Notes: generated from the sequence alone by a model not told the origin. Positions 24,965 to 33,904 are shown, numbered from the stretch's first letter. The stretch is 64,000 nucleotides of DNA from Thermocrispum agreste DSM 44070 (GCF_000427905.1 NZ_KE386603.1:491332-555331); one strand, 5' to 3'. A program made the numbers and translations.

Positions 24965-25625
24965 TCATGCGCGCTCGCCCTCAAGGTGCGCCAGCACGGT
25001 GGCGCGGATGCGCTCCTGGTTGCGCCTGACCACGTCGGTGACGAACTCGTCGACCCGCGGGTCCGCCAGTACCTCCAGCGTGACCCGCAGTGTGGTTTCG
25101 ATCATGGCCCGGGTGATCCGCTCGCCGAACACCCGGTAGCCCGCCCGCGCCACCCGCACCAGCACGACGACCACCCTGAGCAGCCGGAATCCGCGCAACG
25201 CGGGTTCGGTGACCGGGATCATGCCGATCACCTCGTACCAGTGGGTCAGCGGATAGCGCCGTTGCCAGCCGGTCTTGCGCCACCGCCAGGCGAACTCCAC
25301 CGCGAAGATCCCGCAGATCGTGGTGTCGACGGCGACCACCCACGTCGCGCCGGCGTTCTCCCGGTCGAAGAATCGCACGAAGATCAGCAGGCCGACGGAG
25401 AAGATCGCCAGCAGGCAGCATCACCACGTCGACCAGATCCAGCGGACGGTCCCACGCCACGTCGGCGCGTTTGCGCTCGTCCGCCGCGCGGGCTCGGCGG
25501 TGCTCCGCTTCCTGCCGCCCGGCGTCGGACTCCGCGGCGGCCCCCGGGTCCGGGCCGGCCGTCACGGGCAGCCCGCCATGCCGTGTGTTCGCCGGGTGCC
25601 CGGTGGCAGGTGTGTCATGTCTCAC
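24965..25625 (-). pseudogene. Voltage-sensor-like membrane protein with a single-base frameshift
   Basis: The first about 70 codons (to DRPLDLVDVVML) are in one frame, and the rest, AIFSVGLLIFVRFFDREN onward, is in the next. Removing one C near 25415-25418 restores a continuous hydrophobic helix and a 219-aa protein. The restored protein has an S1-S4-like voltage-sensor layout: TTICGIFAVEFAWRWRKTGW, then HWYEVIGMIP and an Arg-rich helix [17 protein letters not shown], but no pore domain. Its long acidic-basic C-terminal helix may be a coiled coil. It may gate protons or regulate other channels; function not known. The GTG start at 25625 is uncertain (GTG 25565 possible). Confidence 0.6.
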
Positions 25626-25778
25626 AGCCTATTGCCGGTCGAGTGGATCGGCGCGCAACGACGGTGGCGACCGTGGTCAGCGTCTCGCCGGAGCCGTGGC
25701 GCACGTTGCGGTCGCATCCGGCACGTCGCCACACGGGCGGCCGGCGCGCATGCCGTCGCAGGGCGGAGACATGCGAAA

Positions 25779-26391
25779 GCCCGCCACCGCAGGCGGCGGG
25801 CCGTCGATCGCGATTGCTCGGAGGGTGTGCGCCAGCAACACGGATGTGGGCAGGCGAAAGGTTCAAGCGCGAAATCGGAGGTCGCTGCAGGGAACGACGG
25901 ACCAAAGTGAAGGCCCGCCGCTGGGAGAGCGAAAGCGGCGGGCCGATGGGGTGGTGGTTGCGTGGTTGTTGCGTGTGGACGTCCCATGCACGGATACCGC
26001 CATCGGAAGGGTTCACGCCCGGTCGCAGCTTTCTTTCCACGGTCCGGCGCCGTCGGAGTGCGGAAGCGAGTTCGGCAGGGGATGCCGGTACCGGCGGAGC
26101 ACAGGCGACGGCCCGCCGCCGGAGGGGTAGGGGGTCGGGGCGGCGGGCCGTCCGAGGCGGTTGTTTCGAGGGTGTTCATCCCTGACACGGTTCGTGCCCA
26201 GGGCCGGGTTCACCGCCAGGACGCGAATCCCCGGCTCGCATCGGCGGCCGCGATCGCTGCCAGGACAGGTCAACGGCTCGCATCGCCGCGGTGGCGATCG
26301 CCGCCAGGACATATCAACGGCGGCCGCGCCGATCGCGGTCAGGACAGGTCAACGGCCCGCCGCTGGGGTGGGGGAGAGGCGGCGGGCCGTT
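25779..26391. repeat. Cluster of four GGCCCGCCG hairpins
   Basis: Four inverted repeats share the same arms: 25779-25801 (7 bp), 25912-25944 (11 bp), 26109-26150 (12 bp) and 26351-26391 (13 bp). Each reads GGCCCGCCG...CGGCGGGCC with a purine-rich loop. They lie in an 835-bp stretch (25626-26460) where I find no gene, ahead of the 3' end of the proline-rich gene. One copy may be a terminator; four spaced copies suggest a dispersed repeat or structured RNA. Confidence 0.6.
26251..26356. repeat. Three direct repeats between the hairpins
   Basis: CGATCGCTGCCAGGACAGGT then CAACGGC occurs at 26251-26277, and near-copies at 26295-26321 and 26330-26356 (spacing 44 and 35). The last runs directly into the fourth GGCCCGCCG hairpin. 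No coding frame is evident. Confidence 0.6.
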
Positions 26392-26460
26392 GGGGGTGGT
26401 GCGGGACGGTGGTCCTTGGGGCATGCGCGGAGAACTCTCCGCGCATGCTGCTGGTGCTTG

Positions 26461-27435
26461 TCAGTTCAGGTCGAGCGTCCCGGACTTCGATCCGGTCGTC
26501 GGGTCCGGCTCGTCCGGAGTGCTGGTCGCCGACGTGGTGCCGAGCACACCGCCGAGCAGACCGGTGACGCCCTTGACCGTCTTGCCCACGGTGTCGGTGA
26601 CCCCACCGACCACACCCCCGACGACCGAGCCCAGCGGGTTGCTCTGCTTGGGCTTGCTCTGCTTGGGCTTGCTCGGCGCGGGCTGTTCGGGCTGCGGCTG
26701 GGTCTCCTGCGGCGGGGTGGTCGGCGCGGGAGCTTCCGGCGTCGGCTGGGACGTCCCGGCGCCGCCGCTGCTGCGGTCGGCGGGCTGCTGCTGCTTCGGC
26801 TGCGGTGTCCCGGGGTCGTACGTCGAGCCGCCGGAGCCGGACCCGGCCGGGCCGCCACCGCCGGGCTGGTACACGCCGCCGGGGCCGGGCTGGGCGCTGC
26901 CTGGGGTGGCGCCACCACGTTGGACCTGGTCGGCGCCCTGGCGCCGGCCGTCGGAGGCCAACGGTGACTTCTCGCTGCTGGCTCGCTTCAGCTGGGTGGA
27001 GCTGGGAGCCGAGCTGCCGCCGTCGGCGGCCGTGCTGCCGGGCTGCGCGTCGCTGCCGGGGGCGGCCGAGTTCGAGGTCGGGGCCGAACCGCTCGGGCTC
27101 AACGCGATCAGGCCGGCGATGGTCAGCCCGGACAACGCGGCGGCACCGGCCATCGCGGCGAGCTTGCTGCCGCGTTTGCCGTCCGGGCGCCGCTCCTCCT
27201 CGGTGTCCGCGGGCCCGGGGGAAGCCGGCGGACGAGACGCGACGACGTCGGCGTCGTCCAGGCCGTCGATGCGAACTCCCTCACGGCGCAACAGATCGGT
27301 GACCGGGGTGAGTGCCTGCGGGCGGCGGTCCTGCGCGGCCCACGGGTAGTTCTCGGTCGCGGTGCGCTCACGCTCGAGAAGCTCGGCAACCGTGATGTAC
27401 TCGCGGCGGGGCATATCGGGCGGGGTGTCCGACAC
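26461..27435 (-). CDS. Single-pass membrane protein with long Pro/Ser/Gly/Gln-rich tail
   Basis: 324-aa protein. A cytosolic N-terminal part (REYITVAELLERERTATENY ... VTDLLRREGVRIDG, about 1-90) precedes one transmembrane helix (about 92-112, AAMAGAAALSGLTIAGLIAL). The extracytoplasmic tail is low-complexity, with PQPKQQQP, PQPEQPAPSKPKQ and a Gly-rich amphipathic GSVVGGVVGGVTDTVG segment near the C-terminus. Similar proteins occur in Pseudonocardiaceae without assigned function; a cell-wall or septal role is only a guess. The GTG start follows GGAGAGAGG. Confidence 0.7.
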   Translation of the reverse strand: MSDTPPDMPRREYITVAELLERERTATENYPWAAQDRRPQALTPVTDLLRREGVRIDGLDDADVVASRPPASPGPADTEEERRPDGKRGSKLAAMAGAAALSGLTIAGLIALSPSGSAPTSNSAAPGSDAQPGSTAADGGSSAPSSTQLKRASSEKSPLASDGRRQGADQVQRGGATPGSAQPGPGGVYQPGGGGPAGSGSGGSTYDPGTPQPKQQQPADRSSGGAGTSQPTPEAPAPTTPPQETQPQPEQPAPSKPKQSKPKQSNPLGSVVGGVVGGVTDTVGKTVKGVTGLLGGVLGTTSATSTPDEPDPTTGSKSGTLDLN

Positions 27436-27605
27436 GGTCGAAACCTCTCTCCGGGCCGTCGGGGGCCGGCCCAGTGGCTGTTACCGTTCCGTAGCTCGTC
27501 CGCGGCGATACTACCCGTCTGGGTGAGAGAGGGAAGAGGGTTGGGCAACAATTCTCTACGCAAGGTCGTTGTGACTGTCCGTGCTTGCCTCCGTCGGGAT
27601 GGGTT

Positions 27606-27698
27606 GATCTTGGCTGTGACGGGAGTGCGAACGGAGCGTAGCGAAAAGATCTCCTGTCATCTTCACTGACGACAGGAGATCTTTCGTCAACCAAGATC
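27606..27698. terminator. Nested inverted repeat / terminator
   Basis: The inner stem AAAGATCTCCTGTC (27645-27658) pairs with GACAGGAGATCTTT (27671-27684). An outer pair GATCTTGG (27606-27613) and CCAAGATC (27691-27698) encloses it. It lies 50 bp downstream of the aldehyde dehydrogenase stop and upstream of the proline-rich gene, so it likely ends the dehydrogenase transcript. The rest of 27436-27747 shows no gene. Confidence 0.75.
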
Positions 27699-27747
27699 GT
27701 CTTCTGGTGTCGATCCGGGGTGCTCTCCCCGGTCCCGGCCGAGCGGT

Positions 27748-29253
27748 TCAGCGCAGCCCGAGCCGTCGGAGGAGTCCGCGCGCCATCGTGAAACGCATCA
27801 CTTTCCGCACTAGGCGGCTCTTGACCGGCGAGTACGGGTACCAGATCGGCTCGGCGGCCGGCGTCACCCTGGCGGTCACGATCGCCTGCGGGCGGCAGTA
27901 CTTGCGCAGGCCGGCCGCGCCCCAGTTGCGGTATCCCAGCCCGGACTGCTTCCAGCCCGCCTGCGGAACCGGGAGCGCGAACAGGTTGGCGAACATGTCG
28001 TTGACGTTGACCGAACCCGCTTCCAGCCGCCGGGCGACCTGCTCGGCGCGAGCCGTGTCCTTGCCCCACACGCTGGCCGACAACCCGTAGCCGGAATCGT
28101 TGGCCAGCCGCACGGCCTCGTCGACGTCGGCGACCTTCATGATCGGCAGAACGGGACCGAACGTCTCCTCGCGCATGCAAGCCATGCCGTGGTGGACGTC
28201 CACCAGCACGGTCGGCTCGTAGAACGTGCCGCTCGCTCCGCGCTTGCCACCGGCCAGCACCGTGGCGCCTTTGGCCACTGCGTCCTGCACGTGGCGCTCG
28301 ACGATCGACAGCTGGTTGTCGTTGGCCAGCGAGCCGACGTCGTAGCGGTAGTTCTGGTCGTCCCGGCCCTGGCGCAGCTTGCGCACGGTGGCGACGACCC
28401 GTGAGACGAACTCGTCGTAGACCGGCTCGAGCACGTAGACGCGTTCGACCGACGTGCACATCTGCCCGGAATTGCACATGCCGCCCCACACGGCGGCGTT
28501 CGCAGCGCGCTCGACGTCCGCGTCGTCGAGGACCACCATGGCGTCCTTGCCGCCGAGCTCCAGGCTGACCGGCACCAGCCGTTCCGCCGCCCGTGCGGCG
28601 ATCACCCGCCCGGTCCTGGTCGAGCCGGTGAACTGCACGAAGTCGACCGCGTCCACCACGACCGCACCGGTCGGCCCGCGGCCGGTCAGGCACGCGAGCA
28701 CGGGCGGGGCGCCGATCTCGGCCCATCCCGCCACCGCCGCCTCGGTCACCAGCGGGGTGAACTCACTCGGCTTCACCATGACCGCGGCCCCTGCGGCCAA
28801 TGCCGGCACACCGTCCATCAACGCCAGTGCCAGCGGGAAGTTCCACGGCGTGATGATCCCGACCAGCGGATACGGGCGCAGTAGCACCTGCGTCCGCTTG
28901 GTCATGGTGATCGCGTTGTGCGGCCGCGGTGTCTCGTCGGCGAGGAAGCGCGCGCCGTGCTTGGTGTAGTAGTTGATCACCTCGACCACGTACGGCACCT
29001 CGACGGTGGCCTCGAACCACGGCTTGCCCGTCTCCGACTGCAGTGTCTTCGCCAGCGACGTCTCGTTGTCCAGCAGCCAGTCGCGATACTTCCGCAGCCA
29101 GCGCGCCCGCTCGGCGAACCCCATGGCCTCCCACTCCGGCTGCGCCTGGCGCAGGGCTTCGGCGGCCGCAGCGACGTCCTCGGGGCCGTGTTCGGGGACT
29201 TCCGCGACGGGGGTGCCGTCCGCGGGCGACAGAACCGTGAACGTCGCGGTCAT
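27748..29253 (-). CDS. NAD(P)-dependent aldehyde dehydrogenase (succinate-semialdehyde dehydrogenase-like)
   Basis: 501-aa aldehyde dehydrogenase. The cofactor region PWNFPLALALMDGVPALAAG precedes the general-base Glu in ELGGKDAMVVL; the catalytic Cys is in GGMCNSGQMCTSVERVYV, with EETFGPVLPIM later. Sequence style resembles the GabD/succinate-semialdehyde group of actinobacteria. A C-terminal tail (KSRLVRKVMRFTMARGLLRRLG) is longer than usual and basic, perhaps amphipathic. The start overlaps the stop of the upstream SDR gene (ATGA), so the two enzymes act together, plausibly oxidising an alcohol and then its aldehyde. Confidence 0.88.
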   Translation of the reverse strand: MTATFTVLSPADGTPVAEVPEHGPEDVAAAAEALRQAQPEWEAMGFAERARWLRKYRDWLLDNETSLAKTLQSETGKPWFEATVEVPYVVEVINYYTKHGARFLADETPRPHNAITMTKRTQVLLRPYPLVGIITPWNFPLALALMDGVPALAAGAAVMVKPSEFTPLVTEAAVAGWAEIGAPPVLACLTGRGPTGAVVVDAVDFVQFTGSTRTGRVIAARAAERLVPVSLELGGKDAMVVLDDADVERAANAAVWGGMCNSGQMCTSVERVYVLEPVYDEFVSRVVATVRKLRQGRDDQNYRYDVGSLANDNQLSIVERHVQDAVAKGATVLAGGKRGASGTFYEPTVLVDVHHGMACMREETFGPVLPIMKVADVDEAVRLANDSGYGLSASVWGKDTARAEQVARRLEAGSVNVNDMFANLFALPVPQAGWKQSGLGYRNWGAAGLRKYCRPQAIVTARVTPAAEPIWYPYSPVKSRLVRKVMRFTMARGLLRRLGLR

Positions 29254-30119
29254 GACGGCTGCTCCTCGACGGCGATGCGCTGGTGGTAACGGGCACGCGC
29301 GCGTGGGTCGGATTCGGTGAACATCACGTCGAGCTTCAGCCAGCGCCCGACGGCGAACTTCGCCCGCGTAGGCAGCAGCGACAGCGACGCCACCATGACG
29401 CCCGCCGACTTCGGCACGACGACCTTCGGCCGGTCGTGGATCACCGCATCCACGACCGCTTCGGCGACGTCCTCCGGGTCCACCACGGTGAGGCGTTCCA
29501 TCGAGCGGGGAATGTTCGCGCCCGCAGACAGCTCCGTGTGCACCACCGCCGGCATGACCGCCGAGACGCCGATCGGGGTGTCGCGCAGCTCACCCCACAG
29601 CGCTTCGGTGAACCCGACGACGGCGTGTTTGGTGGCGCAGTAGGTGGCCAGCCCGGGATATCCGGTGAGGCCGGCCAGGGACGCGATGTTGACCAGATGC
29701 CCGCGCCCCCGGGTCAGAAACCGGCGCACCGCCAGCTTGCTGCCGGTGAGCACGCCCTGCACGTTGACTTCCAGTTGCCGATCGGTCATCCGGTCGGCCT
29801 CGTCCACGTAGTGGCCGGTCGGCATGATCCCGGCGTTGTTCACCAGGACGTCGACCGGCGCGTCGAATGCCGCGTCCGCGGCGTCGAAGAATCTGGCGAA
29901 CGAATCCCGGTCGGTGACGTCCAGCGGCAGCCCGGTGACCCGTGCCCCCGGGCGCGCGCTGAGCTCGACGGCTGTCTTCCCGGCCAGCTCGTCGTCCAGA
30001 TCCCCGATGACGACGGCGGCTCCACGGTCGAGGAACGCCGTCGCGGTGGCCTTCCCGATGCCACGCGCACCCCCGGTGATCGCGACCACCTTGCCTGCTA
30101 GTGAGACCGGCTGTCCCAT
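29250..30119 (-). CDS. Short-chain dehydrogenase/reductase (SDR)
   Basis: 289-aa classical SDR. NAD(P)-binding TGGARGIGKA lies near the N-terminus, the NNAG motif is in VDVLVNNAGIMP, the catalytic Ser is in NIASLAGLTG and Tyr/Lys in YCATKHAVV. A C-terminal extension of about 50 residues (MVASLSLLPTRAKFAVGRWL) resembles the membrane-associating tail of actinobacterial SDRs. The ATG follows AGAAGGAG. First gene of a two-gene operon with the aldehyde dehydrogenase; divergent from the TetR gene 240 bp away, which probably controls it. Confidence 0.9.
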   Translation of the reverse strand: MGQPVSLAGKVVAITGGARGIGKATATAFLDRGAAVVIGDLDDELAGKTAVELSARPGARVTGLPLDVTDRDSFARFFDAADAAFDAPVDVLVNNAGIMPTGHYVDEADRMTDRQLEVNVQGVLTGSKLAVRRFLTRGRGHLVNIASLAGLTGYPGLATYCATKHAVVGFTEALWGELRDTPIGVSAVMPAVVHTELSAGANIPRSMERLTVVDPEDVAEAVVDAVIHDRPKVVVPKSAGVMVASLSLLPTRAKFAVGRWLKLDVMFTESDPRARARYHQRIAVEEQPS

Positions 30120-30359
30120 GGCTTCTCCTTCTCCCGACGACCCGCCGAGAGCGAGTATGAGCGGGACCACGCCACGGCAGCTTGCGATTTGCGGCCAGAT
30201 TGCCCGGCGTATGCCGTGCCGTCCGGCGGTGTCGGCCACCGCAGCAGGAAAGACCGGCTGGTCGGGCGCGCAGGCCGCGCAGCCGAGCAGGCCCCGCGGG
30301 TGGCCGAGGCCGCGGACGGCTGCCCCCGCACAGGCTGACCTGCCGATACCATTCCGGAG

Positions 30360-30959
30360 GTGACCAGGCAGCTCAAGGATCCGGCAGCACGACAGCGCAT
30401 CGTCGACGCAGCATTGCGGCTGGTGTCGTCGAACGGAGTCTCCGGGGCGACCATGCGCGCCATCGCCTTGGAGGCGGGGGTGTCCACCGGAGCGGTCACG
30501 CACTACTTCGACGACAAGGCCGACGTGATGACTGCGGTGATCCGGGCCAATACCAAGCGGATCGCCCGCAGGGTCAACGAGGCCAGGCAGGACAAGCGCG
30601 GGCTGAGTGCGGTGGAGGCGGTGGCCGAGGCGCTGCTGCCGCTGGACGACGAGATGCGCGAGTGCTGGGCGGTGCTCATCTCGTTCTGGGGGCACCCGGC
30701 CGCGCAGCGGTTCCTGGAGCAGGAGGGCGCCTCCCTGGGTTTCGAGGCGATCCGCCAGGTGATGACGACGCTGCTGCAACAGGCCGCCGAGCAGGGGGAG
30801 CTGCCTGCCGGGGTGGACGTGGTGCACGAGGCCGAGCGGATCCTGGCCCTGCTGGGTGGCATCGGCCTGATGGCGGGCGGAAACGTGGAGTCACGGGAAT
30901 CGACCCGCCGCCGGGCCAGGCGCATGCTCAACCAGCTGATCGCCGACATGCGGGCCTGA
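30360..30959 (+). CDS. TetR-family transcriptional regulator
   Basis: 199-aa repressor-type regulator. The N-terminal HTH lies at about residues 24-50 (SGATMRAIALEAGVSTGAVTHYF), followed by a helical ligand-binding domain. GTG at 30360 has GGAG directly before it with almost no spacing, so the transcript may be leaderless or the start may be misplaced. It is divergent from the SDR-ALDH operon and co-transcribed with the SDR gene 1 bp downstream, and so likely senses a substrate of those enzymes. I see no clear operator palindrome in the 240-bp gap. Confidence 0.88.
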   Translation: MTRQLKDPAARQRIVDAALRLVSSNGVSGATMRAIALEAGVSTGAVTHYFDDKADVMTAVIRANTKRIARRVNEARQDKRGLSAVEAVAEALLPLDDEMRECWAVLISFWGHPAAQRFLEQEGASLGFEAIRQVMTTLLQQAAEQGELPAGVDVVHEAERILALLGGIGLMAGGNVESRESTRRRARRMLNQLIADMRA

Positions 30960-30960
30960 C

Positions 30961-31695
30961 GTGACGGGCACGGTGGTGATCACCGGCGGCAGCCGGGGGA
31001 TCGGTGCGGCCACCGCCGTGCTCGCCGCGGAACGCGGGTGGCAGGTCGCGGTGAGTTTCCGCGAGCGGCGGGATGCCGCCGAGCAAGTCGTCCGGCGTTG
31101 CCAGGAAGCGGGCGTGCGTGCCGTCGCCGTGCAGGCCGACGTGTCGGCCGAGGACGACGTCCGGCGGCTGCTGGACACCGTGTGCGATCAGCTCGGTGTG
31201 CCGACCGGGCTGGTGAACAATGCGGGCATCGTCGCGCCACGGGGCAGGCTGGCGGACTTCACCACCGAACGGATCGCCCGGGTGGTGTCGGTCAACCTCG
31301 TCGGCACGCTCCTGTGCACTCGCGAGGCGGTTCGCCGGATGTCGGTGCGGCACGGCGGCAACGGTGGGGCGATCGTCAACGTGTCGTCGCGCGCGGCCGT
31401 GCGGGGCAGCCCGAACGAGTACGTCGACTACGCGGCGGCGAAAGCGGGTGTCGACGCCCTGACCGTGGGTCTGGCGCGGGAACTCGCCGACGACGGCATC
31501 CGGGTGAACGCGGTCCGTCCCGCCCTGATCGACACCGAGATCCACGAGCCAGGGCGGCTGGCGCAGCTCGGCCACGCGGTGCCGCTGGGCAGGCCCGGCA
31601 GGGCGGGGGAAGTCGCCGCGGCGATTCTGTGGCTGCTGTCGGACGAAGCGAGCTTCACCACCGGGACATTCATCGACGTCGCCGGGGGTTGGTGA
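30961..31695 (+). CDS. Short-chain dehydrogenase/reductase (SDR)
   Basis: 244-aa classical SDR similar to glucose-1-dehydrogenase/3-oxoacyl reductase types. The cofactor motif TGGSRGIGAA is at residues 8-17; NNAG is in GLVNNAGIVAP; the catalytic Ser is in VNVSSRAAVRG and Tyr/Lys in YVDYAAAKAG; the C-terminus closes with FTTGTFIDVAGGW. GTG at 30961 is 1 bp after the TetR stop, so translation is coupled. Substrate not determinable. Confidence 0.9.
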   Translation: MTGTVVITGGSRGIGAATAVLAAERGWQVAVSFRERRDAAEQVVRRCQEAGVRAVAVQADVSAEDDVRRLLDTVCDQLGVPTGLVNNAGIVAPRGRLADFTTERIARVVSVNLVGTLLCTREAVRRMSVRHGGNGGAIVNVSSRAAVRGSPNEYVDYAAAKAGVDALTVGLARELADDGIRVNAVRPALIDTEIHEPGRLAQLGHAVPLGRPGRAGEVAAAILWLLSDEASFTTGTFIDVAGGW

Positions 31696-31714
31696 CGGCC
31701 CGACGGCAAGCAAA

Positions 31715-31799
31715 CCCCGCAGGCGGCGGGACGATCGTGCTCGTAGGCGGCTTGCTGCTCGTTGGCGACAAGGAAGGCCCCGCAGGCGGCAGGACGATC
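31715..31799. repeat. Two copies of a CCCCGCAGGCGGC repeat
   Basis: CCCCGCAGGCGGCGGGACGA then TC occurs at 31715-31736, with a near-copy at 31778-31799 (63-bp spacing). A related string occurs at 25788-25810. The gap 31696-32015 shows no gene. Confidence 0.5.
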
Positions 31800-32015
31800 A
31801 GCAGCAAGCGCCGCCACCTGTTCGTGGTCCCCGGTCGTTCAGCCGGCTGATGCCCATCTCGTCGCCCCTGCTCGGCTACCCGGCCCGCCCAATACCTTGC
31901 GTCTACCGCAGCCGGAGCCCTGGCTTCCGCAGGCCTCGCCGGGTGCGCATCGGTCGACGAGCAGCAATGACGGCGTTGCGAAGCGCCGGCCGGATCGCGG
32001 GGAGGCTGCCCCGGC

Positions 32016-32951
32016 TCAGAACGGCAGCGGCTCGGCGCCCAGCTGCTCCAGCATGGCCCGCATGACCTTCATCTCCGAGCCCTGCGAGTCGAGCATGCTC
32101 TGTGCCAGCGCCCGGACGGCGGGAATCCGGGCGTGTTCGACGGCGTACTCCGCCATCGCCGTGCCGCCTTGGTGGTGGCGCAGCATCAGCTGCAAGAAGA
32201 AGACGTCGAACTCGCGGCCGCTGAGCCGGCGCAGCTTGCGCATCTCCTGCTCGGTCGCCATGCCCGGCATCGGCACGTCGTCCGACTGGGCGTGCTGACC
32301 GGTCCCGTGCCCGCCGTGACCGCCCTTCATCCAGGTCATCAGCTCGCCGGGGGCCTGCGCCGGGGCGTCCCACAGCGTCAGCCAGCCCTGCATGCGCCCG
32401 ATCTGCCCGTTCTGGGTGCTGGAGATGTCGTAGCCGAGCACCCGGACCTCGCGCGAGTGGCCGCGCAGCCGGGCGATGTCACCCATTTCCACGGCCTGCC
32501 GGTGGTGCACCGACATGTCCTGGCAGAAGCCGATGTCGACCGCGTTCGGCTTGTCCTCCTCGGCCACCGGGGTGCTCTGCCAGCGGCCGATGACCAGCCC
32601 CACGGTCGCGCCGACAAGCAGCAACGCCAGCGCCGCGGCGCCGTAGACCAGGGCGCGAGCCCACGCGGGTGTCCGCCGCCCGAACTCCGGTTCGTCGTCT
32701 TCGACCGCGTCGAGCTCGTCGTGCTCGCTCGCCGCGTCACCGCCGCCGTCCGCGTCTTCGGCGGCATCGGCTGCGGCGAGGTCGGACTGCTTCCCGTCGC
32801 CGGTGTCCGGCGCTGCGTCCTTGCCCGCGTCGCGCCGCTCGGCTGCCGCCTGCTCGTCCGCGTGCCTGCCCGTGTCGCCGGTCTCGGACGTGCCTTGCCC
32901 GGTTTGCTGCTCGTCTCGCTCGTCGCCGGTGTCGCGCACCTCGACCGTCAC
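32016..32951 (-). CDS. DUF305 protein, membrane-anchored
   Basis: 311-aa protein with an acidic, low-complexity cytosolic N-terminus of about 95 residues, one transmembrane helix (about 100-122) and an extracytoplasmic DUF305 domain. DUF305 is a helical ferritin-like fold often linked to metal binding. Both signature segments are present: CQDMSVHHRQAVEM and LQLMLRHHQGGTAMAEYA. A His/Gly/Met insert (KGGHGGHGTGQHA, MPMPGM-like) lies between them. The start overlaps the DUF3105 stop (ATGA), so the pair is one operon. A copper-related role is plausible from family members such as CopM but not shown here. Confidence 0.88.
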   Translation of the reverse strand: MTVEVRDTGDERDEQQTGQGTSETGDTGRHADEQAAAERRDAGKDAAPDTGDGKQSDLAAADAAEDADGGGDAASEHDELDAVEDDEPEFGRRTPAWARALVYGAAALALLLVGATVGLVIGRWQSTPVAEEDKPNAVDIGFCQDMSVHHRQAVEMGDIARLRGHSREVRVLGYDISSTQNGQIGRMQGWLTLWDAPAQAPGELMTWMKGGHGGHGTGQHAQSDDVPMPGMATEQEMRKLRRLSGREFDVFFLQLMLRHHQGGTAMAEYAVEHARIPAVRALAQSMLDSQGSEMKVMRAMLEQLGAEPLPF

Positions 32952-33778
32952 TTCTCCTCGCCGCCGGCGTTGCCTGCAACGCTCGGCATCTGACCCTGCT
33001 GACCTTCGAAGTCCATCGGGGCGGCGTCCTTGCCCGGCTTGCTCGGGTCGAACTTGGGCGGGTCGTCCGGGTCGAACTCGCCCGGCACGGTGTCACACGA
33101 GCCGTTCGGCTCCGGCGTCAGGTACGGGTTCTGCCGCAGCGCCGCGATGAAGTTGTCGATCCGCTGGTCGTTCGCGTCGGACAGCTTGAGCTGGTGCCCC
33201 CACGCCTGCACCGAGATCGGCGTGCTCAGCTTCGGATAGGGGGACATGAGCATGTACGGCTTGTTGCGCACCCGCAGCTCGAGCGCTTCCTTGGCCTCGG
33301 CGTCGATCTTGTCCGGGTTGTAGGCGATCCACACCGCGCCGTGCTCCAGGGCGTGCACCATGTGCTCGGTACGGACTGGCTCGTCGTAGATCGTGCCGTT
33401 GCACGTGGCCCAGATGACGTCGTGCGGCCCGCCGAACGGAATCTCCTCGTCGTAGGCCACCCGCCGCGGCGAGTTGACGTGGCCGCGGTGCTTGTACTCC
33501 TTGATCACCACGCCCGGGATCTTCTTGGCCGGGTCCTGGTTGTTCCTGCTCGGCGTGTACTGCTCGGCGGCGGCTTCCTCGCGGCTCTCCTGCTCGCGCT
33601 TCGGGGCGGACTTGACCAGGTAGTAGCCGAACACCGCGGCGGCCAGCGCCAGGACCACGACCACCCCGACGATCGTTCCCCACGGCACCTGCCTGCGGTT
33701 GACGACGTTCCCGCGAGCGGCCTTGAGCGCGGAGGCGCCCTTGTCGAGCTTGTTCTTCTTCGTGGTGCCGCTGGCCAT
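32948..33778 (-). CDS. DUF3105 membrane-anchored protein
   Basis: 276-aa protein: basic N-terminus, one transmembrane helix (about residues 36-56), then an extracytoplasmic DUF3105 domain with its conserved His/Met segments (GGPHDVIWATCNGTIY, EHMVHALEHGAVWIAY, LMSPYPKLSTPISVQAWGHQ). The acidic Pro-rich tail (FDPDDPPKFDPSKP) is variable. It lies directly upstream of the DUF305 gene with an ATGA overlap, a pairing seen in other actinobacteria. Divergent from argS. Function unknown; a metal-binding surface role is inference. Confidence 0.88.
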   Translation of the reverse strand: MASGTTKKNKLDKGASALKAARGNVVNRRQVPWGTIVGVVVVLALAAAVFGYYLVKSAPKREQESREEAAAEQYTPSRNNQDPAKKIPGVVIKEYKHRGHVNSPRRVAYDEEIPFGGPHDVIWATCNGTIYDEPVRTEHMVHALEHGAVWIAYNPDKIDAEAKEALELRVRNKPYMLMSPYPKLSTPISVQAWGHQLKLSDANDQRIDNFIAALRQNPYLTPEPNGSCDTVPGEFDPDDPPKFDPSKPGKDAAPMDFEGQQGQMPSVAGNAGGEEK

Positions 33779-33904
33779 AGGTGGTGCGTCCCCGTTCGCT
33801 GGTTCTGCCGTGCATAAGGTCGGTTCACCGGCCAGGGTAGCCGGGTGGTGTTCACCCGCTGTGAGGTGGCCGGACCAGGCGCCGGTCGCCACCCGCAGGC
33901 CGCA

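Noticed and set aside
25471-26130. 219-codon plus-strand frame in the hairpin-rich region
   Set aside because: Composition and codon positions are not those of a gene, and it crosses three hairpins.
31715-31799. CRISPR array from the 63-bp spaced repeats
   Set aside because: Only two copies, and the sequence resembles the dispersed GGCGGCGGG repeats seen near 25788 rather than a CRISPR repeat.
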